DNA from: Takakia lepidozioides
Lineage: Eukaryota; Streptophyta; Takakiopsida; Takakiales; Takakiaceae
Assembly: GCA_030704615.1 (NCBI GenBank)
Contig: CM060733.1
Location: 48,176,001 to 48,240,000 of the forward strand
DNA: 64,000 nt
Direction: 5' to 3'
Each line of letters opens with the position of its first letter. Position 1 is the stretch's first letter. A program made the position numbers and the translations under genes. Under the pieces are notes generated by a model. The model had not been told where the DNA came from, ran no database searches, and saw only the letters and a program-made list of their open reading frames with translations. Of this stretch, positions 1 through 11,594 are shown piece after piece.

Positions 1-2
1 AA

Positions 3-230
3 GAAACTTCTCTTGGCCACCACAGTGAGAAGCTGGCCATTGCTTTTGGGCTCATCAGCACATCCCCTGGGACGCCTATTCGCATCAACAAGAACCTTCG
101 GGTGTGCGGTGACTGCCATACGGCTGCCAAGTTCATCTCAAAGATTGTTGAGCGAGAAGTTATTGTTCGGGATGCTTACCGCTTTCACCATTTCCAAAAT
201 GGGGTCTGTTCTTGTGGGGATTACTGGTAA
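3..230 (+). CDS. PPR-DYW protein, C-terminal end (partial)
   Basis: This is the last 75 codons of a plant pentatricopeptide-repeat protein of the DYW class, cut by the left edge of the window. DYW proteins enter mitochondria or plastids and edit C to U in RNA, the DYW domain being the deaminase. The frame shows the HSEKLA histidine-glutamate signature, then CGDCH (the zinc-binding CxxCH), then RFHHF, and ends exactly in CSCGDYW followed by TAA. The PPR repeats and start lie outside the window. Target RNA cannot be inferred. A similar gene is on the minus strand at 23483-26566, so DYW genes are repeated locally. Confidence 0.93.
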   Translation, partial: ETSLGHHSEKLAIAFGLISTSPGTPIRINKNLRVCGDCHTAAKFISKIVEREVIVRDAYRFHHFQNGVCSCGDYW

Positions 231-2279
231 AACCAGCAACATTAAGTGCAGTGTGGGCTGCTAATGTTGACAATTGCACTTCACAATTGAAGCAGTCATC
301 AAACATCGGCAGTGAAGTTATGGAAAATGTTGTCGCAGATTTGTGAACAGGCTGCAAAGAACATCAGGCATAGTGTGGAGGTCTTGAAGTTCTGGGGGGC
401 AACAGTTCTGCTCCAAAAAAAATGCTGGACAAAGTGATTCCTAAATGAGTGACAGGGAAAGGGACAGGACGGGATTTGCCGGAAGGTGGATGTATATTCC
501 CTTCCTAATTTCCACAACTGGAACTGGAGAGGCTTTCAACCTGACCGGGTTTGATCTGAATCCACCGGAATTGTGAACATGAGAGTTCAGCTCACAGTTT
601 TGTAGTCACTATTTAACTACAAGATTGTTCAACATGGCAAACAGATGAAACCATAAAAGAATGTTCCGGTTAGGATCTGCTGTAATCATGATATGGGTTC
701 TGCTGAGCTCTTTCCCATGACAACAATTTGTAAAAAAGATGGTGAGACCGGGTGTTAAGGGAATGGGAACTTTATTAGACTAGCGACTGGACAAAACGCC
801 TTGAAAAAGTGTTTGTCCACCACTTGGTCCCTTTCATGTCATCACTAGTCACCAGACAAAGTAACCAACGATTTCAGACTATGTAGCGGACAAGATGACA
901 AAGAGTGGACAAAAACAGCCCCCATTGCCACTGCACTTGGAAGTTTCAAAATTCCCTCCCTGGTGCTCTCACCAGTTTGAGAGATTTAGAGATAACACCT
1001 TACATGTGTTTTTGAAAGAGGCTCTTCTTGCAACATTGGCCTCTTCAGATTTCTCTCATGTTTGTGTTGGAGTGAAGCTACTGGAACCTGCTGTCCCTCA
1101 CCATAATATGGTTGAGAGAGGCCTAAAAATTGACTGTTGTTAGAGAAAGTGCCTTGAGAAGATAGAGAAAGAAGCTCATCGTTTTGTGGTTCCTTCCCAA
1201 TTTGGTCTTCGGATTCCATAGTTGCACACAGTGAAGCAAAAGCTCTCCCGCCTTGTCTCGTAGGAAGAAAGAACATAGGGCCCCGCCAGTTCCAACAGTT
1301 TCATTCACAATATAGGTTTCGGCCGCTGGATCAAATTGGGGACCAGCCGGGCCCAAATCTTGCTTGCCTTGTCCGCTGAGTTGGAAGGTGTTGGCGATGA
1401 CTGGGAATTCTTGTCGAGTGGACAAAGCTGTGTGAAAACGTGTAGCAGCCAAGCTCTGGCTTTTGTCTCTGACTCTCTCGCTGGTCTGAAACTGGCCTTA
1501 AGTAGATTATTGCAAATGTCGATAACTATAAACTTTGAATCACTGAATGCTTTGCAGACGTGTGTACATCTCGAAAGATAAGGAGAAGGCTGGCACGTGG
1601 AACTTCGTAATCCAATCCTGTGCAGCACAGCAGGAATCTGTGGGCTGCAGATCCCTAGGATTATACTGGGGATCAACAATCTCGGAGATTGTTGAAGCCG
1701 TTCGTTTCGTCTCGTGATTCGGCGCTGGCAAAAGCCAAGAACTATAATCCGTCGCCCATGAACATCAATCAGACACAAAAAAAGAAGTTTTGGTGGGGTA
1801 CCCAGCTTTTTTAGCCGGAGCTCCAGTTTGTGTCTCAATCTCAGAGGCTCTGGTTGCTATTCTGAATACTCCGTAGACAAGAAAGTGACAATGCGTTGAC
1901 TGGAAAGAATTGTGCAGGCTGGTCACTGCATGGGCGGTGGGTGTTGGCGAATGGCGATGCTGTGGCAGACTGCTTAAAATAGGCGGAGACTCGAGGAGGA
2001 GGAGGAGATGTGGGGGCGTTGGGGGCGGGGATGGCAAAGAGATTGTGTTTGTTTTAAGTTTGGGATGGTGCTGGTGAGGGAGAAACGAAGTGTGTGAAGA
2101 TCGATTAGTTGTACGCAGAATTCTAGATATATACATGGAAGGTTTTGAACTTGGATGTTGTTGCTCCCGTGAGATCAGAGGGAGATGACATCCTAGTTTT
2201 GAAAGAGGAAATTGGCCAAGTTTAGGTGCTGGGTCACAGGGCGTGGAGATCGGGAGGAAGTCGGTTACAGAGGGCGACA
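231..2279. other. intergenic, no gene seen
   Basis: Only short, unconserved open frames occur here. The first few hundred bases should hold the 3' UTR of the PPR gene. The last few hundred should hold the promoter and 5' UTR of the transporter; a G-rich strand (GGAGGAGGAGGAG near 1990-2030) lies there. I recognise no repeat family or RNA gene. Confidence 0.5.
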
Positions 2280-5200
2280 ATGTTGGAGACGAAGCTAAGT
2301 TCTAGGACTGGTGTGAGTGATGGCAACGAAACCGAACAAGGTGCCGACAATAGGAAGTTCGCCATTGTGACGGAGAAGCTTTCAGTTGATGACATGCTGC
2401 AGAGATGGGTAGGCGAGTTCGGATGGGCTCAGTTGTGGCACTTTGTGCTCGTGAGTTTGGCATGGACAGTAGAGGCGCTGCACACTCTTGTTATGATTTT
2501 TGCCGATCGGGAGCCTTCCTGGCGGTGCCGGACTCCATCGTCCGTATCTTTATCTACTACCAGCCCAGGTAGATTCCCTCTCATTGCGCCAATTCAGCAG
2601 CTGGATCAGGTTGCAGCTGGGCTAGTTTTGTTTGTGCTTGAACTTGTGCAGTCTGCGACGCTTGTATGCAGATGTTCGAGCTAGTGAACTGCTTAAGAAA
2701 ATGATATCTAATCTAATAGTAAGCCAGAACTGATCGTGATCTTCGCAATGCACAACGAGATGGCCAACAAAATTCCGAGCTCTCGCGATTGATTACTCAA
2801 CGTCAGACCTACTGGCTTCCATGGGGTTTGCGAGTCTCCTATTGAAACAACCATGCAAAGAGTTCTCTCTTTCTTTGTAGGTGAAGGACCTCTGATCAAA
2901 ACGTGCATCAGTTCAAGTACTTAGAGGCAGGGCGTTCAAGTACTTAGGGAATTACAAGCAATGTTCAAAGATTGCTAGGTAAGTATATCCTCACAATTGT
3001 GCTGCACGTATTTGTACTCAAAACAACCTACCGCATCCCAAGGACGTCTGCACAGACAGTGTGGCGGGGTTGAGAGTGTGAGTTTCCAGTAATATCCAAC
3101 GTATTAGTGCCGAGTAGATTAGGTACTTCAAAACTACGTAGATCTCCTCAACATCGATCAAAGGCCCCTCAAAATTTGCTCGTGTCAGATGCACCGCCCG
3201 GCCTACTCCTGTCATGATTTTCAGGTCTAGTTGGCCAGCAGATTTTGCAGGCTTTCTGCAAATTTGGCCGTTTGAGATTGCTGTAATCTTCTCAGAAAGG
3301 TGACTAGCTTTAATCACTGCAATGACAGTGGGTTTTGGTGACTTGAACTAGGTGGCATGGGCCTCTCGTTGCATGAAGAATCTTTACAGTGTACACCAGC
3401 TTCCTCTCTCTGTGAAATGGATCCCAGCCTGTGGGAGTGGGTGGAAGGCGTGGGAGCATCGACTATATCGGAATGGGGCCTTATATGCGGAGATGAGTAC
3501 AAAGTTGGTCTAGCTCAAGCTATATTCTTTATTGGGGGACTTTGCGGTATTTCTTGCTCCATCTCTGTCCCCTCTCTGTGTGTCTCTCATATATATCAAG
3601 TGCTAGAGCTTCACTTTTTTGAACCTGCATGATACAAGCAGTTTTAGAGCAGTGTAGCTCTCTCTCCCTCTCACCCTCTGAGGTGCACGGTGGTTACTTA
3701 CTTCAAATTTATTTAATGCATCACAACCTTGGTCATCAGCTTACTCACCCCCATCGGCGATCCCTGCCTCTTCATGCGATATATCTGCCATGGTTGAGAT
3801 TTTAAGTGAGGATCATGACTGTGGTTCTCTTTCTGTCACTTTCGGTCAACTGCATTGCATCCATGCCCCAAATTTTCTTAGACTGGAGCATCATGGTTCA
3901 TATTTTCAATCTGTTCTTTAAGCTGTTTTCTTGTGACTCGTTGAGATTGGTTAAATTGCAGGGGCAGGTGTCTTTGGAAATCTTTCGGACTCTATCCTTG
4001 GAAGAAAGGGTGTTTTGCTTTTGGCTTGCACAATGACTGCGGTTGCTGGTTTATTGACATCACTTGCTCCAAACTACTGGATCTATGTGTTCATGCGGGG
4101 CCTCACCGGAGTAAGCTGTGGCGGGGTGGGTCTCTCATGTTTTGTATTAGCCACAGAGCCTGTTGGGCCTTCAAAGAGAGGCCAGGTGGGCATGTCAGCT
4201 TTCTACTTCTTCTCTTTCGGCATAATGACACTCCCAGCATTCGCATATTTCACCCCGTCTTGGAGAATCCTTTATGCAACAACGGCAATCCCTGCGATTT
4301 TGTACTGCCTTTTGGTATTACCGTTTGTTTGGGAATCGCCTCGCTGGTATCTGGTACAGGGGCGGCTCCAGGAAGCTATGGTTATTCTTCGAGCTTTTGC
4401 AAGAGGGAACGACAAATTTATACCTGAGAGTGTGTGGTTGGCTACTGAGGATGAAGAAGCTGAAGAGGCTGTAACAGGGTACTTATCTTCCTCATTAGAG
4501 AATCCCGAGCACCTAGAAAGGAATACAAATCCTGAATTTGGTGACATCAAGGAGGAAAAGGTTATGGACCTGGTACCTCCACATCCATCAGCAATGGCAG
4601 GTCAAAAGGCACCTGGTAACCTCTTTGATGTGTTTCGTTTCCCAGCGACGCGGTCGAGAATGCTTATCATGATTGTAGTGTGGTTCAATTGTGCTATAGT
4701 GTACTATGGAATCAACCTGAATGTGGTCAACCTGGGATTCAACCTCTATTTAAGTGTATTCTTCAACGGGTTGGTGGAGATGCCAGCATTTGCCATCACC
4801 GCACTGTTGCTGGGGAGATTGGGGAGGCGCTTCATGCTTGTCTCCGCCATGTTGCTTAGCGGGATAGCCTGCTTAATTGGAAGCTTCCTCTCTCTCACTC
4901 CATCTGAAAGCACTCCAGGCCTTTTGAATCTTTCCTCCCAGCAATATGGGTCTCTATCAGGCCTCTTGGATCTAAAATGGGGCAATGCATCTCAGACAGT
5001 ACCTGGTTTTCAGTCACTCCGATCATCGTTTTCTCTGCCTGGGATCCTCCCTCCACATACTGCATCTGCTGTTGGCATGGTTGGAACAAGTGCTGGACTA
5101 GTGAATGTGGTGGCTGCTCTCCGGGCCCTGTGCAGTGTGGTTGCAATCTTCGGGATGGCTGGAACATACAATCTCACTTACATCTACACATCGGAGCTCT

Positions 5201-5505
5201 TCCCAACTGTGGTGCGCAATGCAGCGCTGGGGCTTACCACTCAGAGTGCAGGAATCGGGTCCATCATCGCACCAGTGATTGTAGTACTGGGTCATCTCCA
5301 CCCTTCTCTCCCCTTTGCCGTCTTCGGGGTTGCTGCAGTGCTGGGGGGCCTCTTAGCAATCAAGCTGCCGGAAACCTTGAACCAACCTCTGTGGGAGACA
5401 CTGGAGGGCTTGGAAAGGGGTGAGAAGGCCCGAGAAGCTTCTCAGACAAATGCAAATGCTCTTTCAGATGTAGAATCCCAATCAACACAGGCAGAGGAAC
5501 CCTAA
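2280..5505 (+). CDS. organic cation/carnitine transporter-like MFS protein
   Basis: Three exons join in frame: 2280-2543, 3390-3546 and 3962-5505, giving about 654 residues. This is longer than the roughly 500-540 typical of plant OCT proteins. Exon 1 has the OCT-family amino end: a VDDML stretch, GEFGWAQ, the first membrane segment, then FADREPSWRC, which opens the extracellular loop. Exon 2 carries the loop motif DPSLWEWV...EWGLIC and the start of the second membrane segment. Exon 3 begins with the MFS signature G-x-x-SDSILGRKG and holds the other membrane helices, with WESPRW after helix 6 and ELFPTVVRNAALG near helix 11. The extra length lies in the central cytosolic loop (acidic, residues EDEEAEEA) and in a loop around 4890-5080. 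The family moves organic cations or carnitine across plasma or vacuolar membranes; the substrate is not inferable. The start is the ATG that gives the conserved amino end. Confidence 0.85.
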
Positions 5506-6492
5506 TCCCAGTTAACATTTTTGGAATGGTATCATTCATTGTTGTCTAACAAGAGATTGGCATTTCCATGTGTCAAGGTATGTCTGTGGGTGTTTGACCC
5601 TACTGTACTTTAGGGCGAAGCCGCAGATTCTTTTGGCCATATCTTTTGTCAATTCTGCAGTCTGTAGAATTGAACCGTTGTGTTGTGTTGTGTTGTGTTT
5701 CGTACTGCATCTTACTACATCGTCTATCTGTACAAAAATTTCGGAGATTCGCCATGTTTCCAATTCTTGAATTGAGAACTCGATTCCTGGTCTTGACTCC
5801 AATTTGCTTGTCAGATCTCCATCGAGCAACATACGAAACAGAACAAGTAGTACTTGGCTACTAGCATTGCTTGATGTAAGAAAACAGTGACCTAGGAGAG
5901 AGTTCCAAATTCTAAGAAATTCAGTGGTCCAGTCTGCTAGCTGTGGAAACTTACACATGCCCACTTGCAGCTGTAAGAAGGATGCCATGCAATCACCAAC
6001 AAAGGTCACCTTTCCTGGGTGCTTGCACCTGCTGTAAAATTCCCTTAATGTCCCCTGCAGCATCTGGAAGGTTTGCAGCTGCAAGAAGGATGCCATGCAA
6101 ATCACCAACAAAGGTCACCTTTCCTGGGTGCTTGCACCTGCAGTAAAAATCCCTTAATGTCCCCTGCAGCATCTGGAAGGTTTGGATCCCTGATCCCAGT
6201 AAACTCAGATGCCGATACATATATATGGCTTTACCAGTTGCACTAACTCCAACATTCAGACCAATAACAAACCAAAGTCTAGAAATAAGCTAAAGGTTTA
6301 GGCTTATCTGGGTACAGATACCAAAAGCACATGAAACCATTCAGTCCACAAATGGATCAACAGATTACTTTTCACAGCTACAAATTATTCGCACCACCAA
6401 GCATAAACCAGCCTACAAGCAATGTATGGAAGTCAGAAACCAGTGGTGTCTGAACAAGCTAATTGATTTCTAAATTACTCAAGGAGGCAGTT
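5506..6492. other. intergenic spacer with short repeats
   Basis: This spacer lies between the converging 3' ends of the transporter and eIF3g. It holds a short TGTGT/GTTGT pentanucleotide run near 5676-5700 and the 107-bp direct duplication listed separately. I see no convincing gene. Confidence 0.5.
5968..6183. repeat. 107-bp direct tandem duplication
   Basis: Two copies (5968-6074 and 6075-6183) both run from GCAGCTG-AAGAAGGATGCC to GCATCTGGAAGGTTTG. They differ by a few substitutions and one-base indels, which indicates a recent duplication. The unit contains no gene that I recognise. Confidence 0.85.
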
Positions 6493-8808
6493 CTAAGGTC
6501 TATCGCTCCTTGGGGTTGCCCATTCCACACGGAGAATCAGATTGTCATAACCATATCCGTCCAGCTTATTGATAGCTCGAATTGCATCATCCCTGCGCGG
6601 CGATTCCACCACAAACCAAACAATTATGTCAGCAATGGGAGGTGGCCACAGGCCCACACAACCATAATAATAGGTCCTGACACTCACATTCCACCACCAC
6701 CACCAAAGCCCAAAGTTGTCTATGAGAGCCAGCTTCAAGAATTAAAGAACCTCACAACAACAATGTTTTCTATGAATTTGCAATCAGTCAATGTGTTCAA
6801 ATATGAGCGCTGTTCTAGGAGTCCTAGGAAGTTGGTGGCGGGACACCTGCTTTATAAAAGATACTTGCTAACTAAAGTCGTTGAAGTTACAGGAAATGTC
6901 CAACAAAACAGAAACAAAACAGTAACAAAATGACAAAGGGAAGTTGGAACACACCGGTTGACAAAATTTATGAAGGCAAAACCACGACTGAGTCCTGTCT
7001 CACGATCAAATGCAACATAGATGCGAGAAATGGAACCGAAAGGGCGGAACAGCTCTTGAAGATCCTGTTCACGGGTATCCTCAGACAGATTTGTGACCCG
7101 GATGGAGTTGTCATCCCTACCCCTCCTCATACTCTCACCCTCATTTCCTTTAGCCCCTAGTCGCATACTGGGTGGCACATAAGATCCCTTTCCACCCGCA
7201 CCTCCGGCAGCACCACCTGGACCTCCCAGGTCATCATCACTTGGGGGCTTTTCGCCGCCAACTGCAAAACCCCTGTTAGCAGCCAGCTCCTTGAAGGGAC
7301 ACTTAGATGTCCAGTGATCTCCCTTCTTCCCACATGTTCTGCAGACAATGAGTGATGCATTGCCAAGGCTTGCAAGGTCAGCGCCCTTCTCGGGCTCTTG
7401 CTTGGCACCAGCTGGTCTCGTCCTCTCCAGAAAGATCTCCTCCGTAGAAACCACTGTGAGGTTTTCAGATGCATTCTGGCCAAGTGCATCACCAAACTTC
7501 TTGAGCTGACATCTGCGAATTGCTGCAGGGTTTAGTTTCTTTACCTGCAAATGAAAAATGAAGGGGATTAATGACAAATTGCAGTAGATTATTGGGCCTT
7601 TAGGTTGAAAGTGTCCATCTCAGGTTCACCTGTTTCATTCCAGCATTGGATGCATTTATCCAGGAATTCAGATAATAAATCCATAAGCCCTGTAGATGCA
7701 TTTAGCAACATTTTGAGATTTTGGTATTTATTATAAGATTGGTGGAAGATTTTGGAATGGATTTCTTTATGTTCAAAGGGAACAGCACATCTCTTGAGTG
7801 TATCAGACTAATCTCATCAATCCAAATCTCTCAATCATTATCAACAGTATACCCTCCTGTGGCAGAAAGCTGCCAGATCTGCTTATGTTAACATAACATA
7901 AGCTTGACCACTGTGCATGGGAATTGCGGTCACTTTTTAAGTTGCTTGAAACTGGTCATGTTCAACCTGTGATATTCACCATACTCCCAACGGCTTAGTG
8001 TGGAGTACTCACAGGGTCTCTGGCATGGCCATGATATGGCTGTGGCCCCATATAGGAAACCCATTTTAACGCACATATATGCCTCTCTCTCTGACACGAT
8101 CTATGCTTGTGCATACACTAAGATTGCTGCAGGCTCCTGAATTGCTGTGGAGGTATACATATCCTCTCAAATAGTGCCTGTGGTCCTGCTTGTCATACCT
8201 CGGAAAATAATATGAAGCTACACACCTAGAAACAACTTTGAACTACTTCGCCAAGTCAGAGCACCTCAGGAGCACTTCTAGACACCTTTCAACACTGACA
8301 ACCCCGATATCCAAAGAAAGTAATTAAGGCCGTCGTTCAGAAACATCCGGATAGGTGTAGTCGACTACCTCTAGTGACTCACTCATCACCTCACCGAGTG
8401 ATCTCTTTCCTGATTCCAACAATACCATATCTTCCGAAAATATCCCCTTATGTTCACAAAGCTTAAGGTCCAGTAATGCCAGTTAAAACTTGCGGTCTCA
8501 AGGACGAGCTCGTTCAAACATGCGAGGATACCAGTAAGTTGGCGTTGACAGGAGAGGATTGTATACAAAAACTGCACAAAAGAGAGTAAGAACGAGAAGC
8601 TATGATGCACATTACCACCCACCTGCTTCTTGATCCTCACAGTCTTGGTAACCTTAATTCGCACACCGTCGTCATTCTTTCTCCATTCGATAATGATCTT
8701 CACCCCCTTTTCATCAGGCCCGATCACCTGCATAGGCGGCAAGACGCCCTCGATCCCTTCGTCCTCCTCTGCAGCATCTCCCCACCTAAACTCCCTCCTG
8801 CCTCCCAT
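6493..8808 (-). CDS. eIF3g: eukaryotic translation initiation factor 3 subunit G
   Basis: Three exons on the minus strand (8808-8623, 7544-6955, 6592-6493) join in frame to 291 residues, the normal length for plant eIF3g. It is a cytosolic subunit of the eIF3 complex that acts in 43S complex recruitment, scanning and reinitiation. The amino-terminal eIF3g domain starts MGGRREFRWGD and includes LPPMQVIGPDEKG. The middle holds a CCHC zinc knuckle (CRTCGKKGDHWTSKCPF), then a glycine-rich linker and PPSMR. The carboxy end is an RRM with RNP2-like IRVTNL and RNP1 RGFAFINF, ending AINKLDGYGYDNLILRVEWA. The last intron splits the RRM after FVNR. The start was chosen because MGGRREFRWG aligns with the family amino end, although an in-frame codon lies slightly upstream. 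It is divergent from IMP4, 350 bp away. Confidence 0.95.
7545..8622 (-). other. eIF3g intron 1
   Basis: This 1.08-kb intron starts GTGGGT after codon 62 and ends in CAG before the VKKLNP exon. It includes ordinary AT-rich sequence. I see no nested gene or snoRNA that I can support. Confidence 0.7.
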
Positions 8809-9158
8809 GTCGAGAACTACAAGCAAGTGCCCACAGGCCAGGAACTAAAACCCCAAACACACAACCACCACTATCAAAGAAAAGAGTGGGAACAAAACGA
8901 AGAGAGGAGACAACAGCACGAAGGAAGATCGTGGATGAGCTGAGCAACAGCAACGGCAGCAAGCAACCCTAAAAAGCCAAAGGAAGCTGCGGCTGTGCCG
9001 AATACGAATAACTTAACGGAACTGGATGGCAGGTCACCCGCTTTTTCTTGAGTGTTCAAAACCCTAAACCCTATAGAAGGCTTTGGTCGCTTGACGAGAT
9101 CATCGAGTGTGTTTATGTTTGAAGGGAGAGATTCAGGTGAAGGAGCACAGTTGTCGAG
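8809..9158. promoter_or_regulatory. shared promoter region of eIF3g and IMP4
   Basis: The start codons of eIF3g (minus strand) and IMP4 (plus strand) are separated by 350 bp, so both 5' UTRs and core promoters must fit here. No clear TATA box is visible, which fits constitutive housekeeping expression. A short AAACCCTAAACCCTA-like stretch (telobox, AAACCCTAA) lies at about 9058-9072; this element is common in promoters of plant translation and ribosome-biogenesis genes. That the two genes are co-regulated is inference. Confidence 0.6.
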
Positions 9159-9277
9159 ATGTTAAGGAGAAATACTCGGTTGAGGCGTGAGTATTTGTAT
9201 CGGAAGAGCCTCGAAGGCAAGGAGCGTGTTTTGTATGAGAAAAAACGGAAGATCAGGCAGGCTCTTGCAGGTATTCC

Positions 9278-9333
<56 letters not shown>

Positions 9334-11555
9334 TTTTTTTTGGGTGGGTTCGACAATTATATCTGTAGTGTAATGTCGATGCGAGCTTTGAACTCGACAT
9401 TGGAGCGAACCCTGTAAGTGGATTGGCAATGGCGTTGACGTGGTGAAGTGCGTACGCTGTTGGTTTAACATCCCACAACAGTTTTAGGACGGGCAGCATT
9501 CTGCTGGGACTGGGTTCGTGACGAGGGGTGTCATACGCTGTTGATGGACTAGTGGGGTGAAGGGTGTTTGACGTGTTGTCCATGCGGTGGTGTGTGTGCT
9601 GTGCATGAGCAGATGGGAAACCCATTCCAACAGAGCTGAGGAATGAAGAGGCGGGACTGCGACAGGAGATTGATCTAGAGGATGAGAAAACTGCAGGTAA
9701 TTTGGACTGACAAATTCACTTGAAGATAATTACAGTTCCAGAGGTTTTGGTTCCAAAGAGCGATCCTTCAGGATATTTATCTTCGAAATATGCTCAGCAT
9801 AGGATTTCCTACAGAATCCCCTCAGAAAGTGTCATATTTGTTTGGTATATCTGCAGCCGACATGGGTTCCATGTAGTTATCTACCTCAGTTTGGCGCCAT
9901 TGTTGAAGTACCTCTGCATTACACATTGAGAGAATTTAGTTTGAATTGAAGTTATCTGCAGTATTGCTGTTCTGTATGTACACCGTCTGTAAGATGCTCA
10001 CTTTATTTATATTTTTGTATGGTTATGTTAGAGAGAGAGAGAGAGAGAGAGATGTCCAGGAGATTCTGCCTGCTGCCAGGAGAAAAGAAGTGGCAGGTGA
10101 TAGACACAGGGAGGCCAGGAGGCTGGTGGGCACTTGAACCTTCAGAAAAGACTGGGGAAAGGAGGGGGCTTGAAGAGCAAGAGGTGGTAGTAACAACATA
10201 ATAAGGAACAAGAATTGTGGGTGAGACATGGCTCCAGTTAGAGAAGATCAATGCAGGCTTTCCAGCAACAGGTTTTTGTCCTTTCTATTGCAAAGCTAAT
10301 AGACAATCCTGCTGTGTTTTACATGGTGCAGAGTTGAAGAGCAGTATTGATGATGAGTATGCTCTTTCGGGCCAGCAAGATCCCAAGATTCTCTTGACCA
10401 CATCTCGTGACCCTAGCAGCCGGCTTTCTCAGTTTGTCAAGGTGAAAGGCAACTTGTGATTTTGACTGGATGTTGGCATTAGGGATGTATCTCAAAGGAA
10501 GAGACAGGGCATGTGAGGGATGGGGAGGTTAGTTATCAATGGCTCAGCTAGTTGCAGGACCTTGTTTGTTTATCTTTATCAGTATGTTCCCTGGTTGCTG
10601 TCTAGTGCTGCATCTGAATGGTGCTTTTTGAGCTGCACAAATCTGGGTCCGTGTCTAGTTTCCTTCCCACTCTTAATGAGGGAGATGTTGGTCGCAACTA
10701 TGGATCCTTGTTTAGGCAATGACCGTAGTGAAATTTATTCCAATGTGGGGGAATGCAGGAATTGAAATTAGTCTTTCCAAATGCACAGAGGATAAACCGA
10801 GGAGGCCAGGTATGAACTGTATATTCTGTTCACTTTGTATGCCAGTTCTGTTCTGTAAGAGAACGAATGAATTGGAAGATAACAGCATCCTGAGAATCTT
10901 ATTACCTATTGCATGGAGTCCAGAAATGGAAAGAGGGGAAGAGGGAAAGTCTGTGCTCCAATCATCGGTTTCTCTATGTTGGCTTTGGATGTATTCTTGA
11001 GGCCAGAGTTCTGTGGGATATGAACCCTCCCACAGCACATTGTGGAGTACCCTCCCAGGGTATAAAAGGTTAGCGTGAATTTGCAATAGGGCTCCTGCAC
11101 AGCCTATGACAATTGAGTTACAGGGAATTGAGATTTAATGTTTGCGCTGGTGTAAACATCATGGTGAAAAACAAATCTTGACATGCATCCAGCAGTTCCT
11201 GCTGTTCTAGCCACTGATCTGCTATAGATGCCACACTGCCTAAGTCACTGCTCTAGGGAGGGAGGGCTTGCAATCTATAATGGTTTAAAGCATTTGCAGT
11301 TAGATGCATCGAACCTGAAAAGGCCACTTTCATGTTTTGGTGTGATGTCTCAAAGCAATCTCATATAGTTGCTGCAAATGTTAATGGCGTGGATGTCGAC
11401 TTGTAGGTGATATCAGAAATAGTAGAATCGTGTCGTGGGAATGATTTTACCGACATAGTAATGGTGCATGAACATCGTGGGGAGCCTGATGGCCTCATTG
11501 TGTGCCACCTTCCTTTCGGCCCCACTGCCTACTTTGGCCTTCTGAATGTGGTAAC

Positions 11556-11594
<39 letters not shown>

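Noticed and set aside
4026-4550. Frames overlapping transporter exon 3
   Set aside because: They lie in other frames of a clearly coding MFS exon and match nothing.
9160-9470. SLSLSLSL and REREREREE frames
   Set aside because: These are translations of the CT/GA microsatellite.
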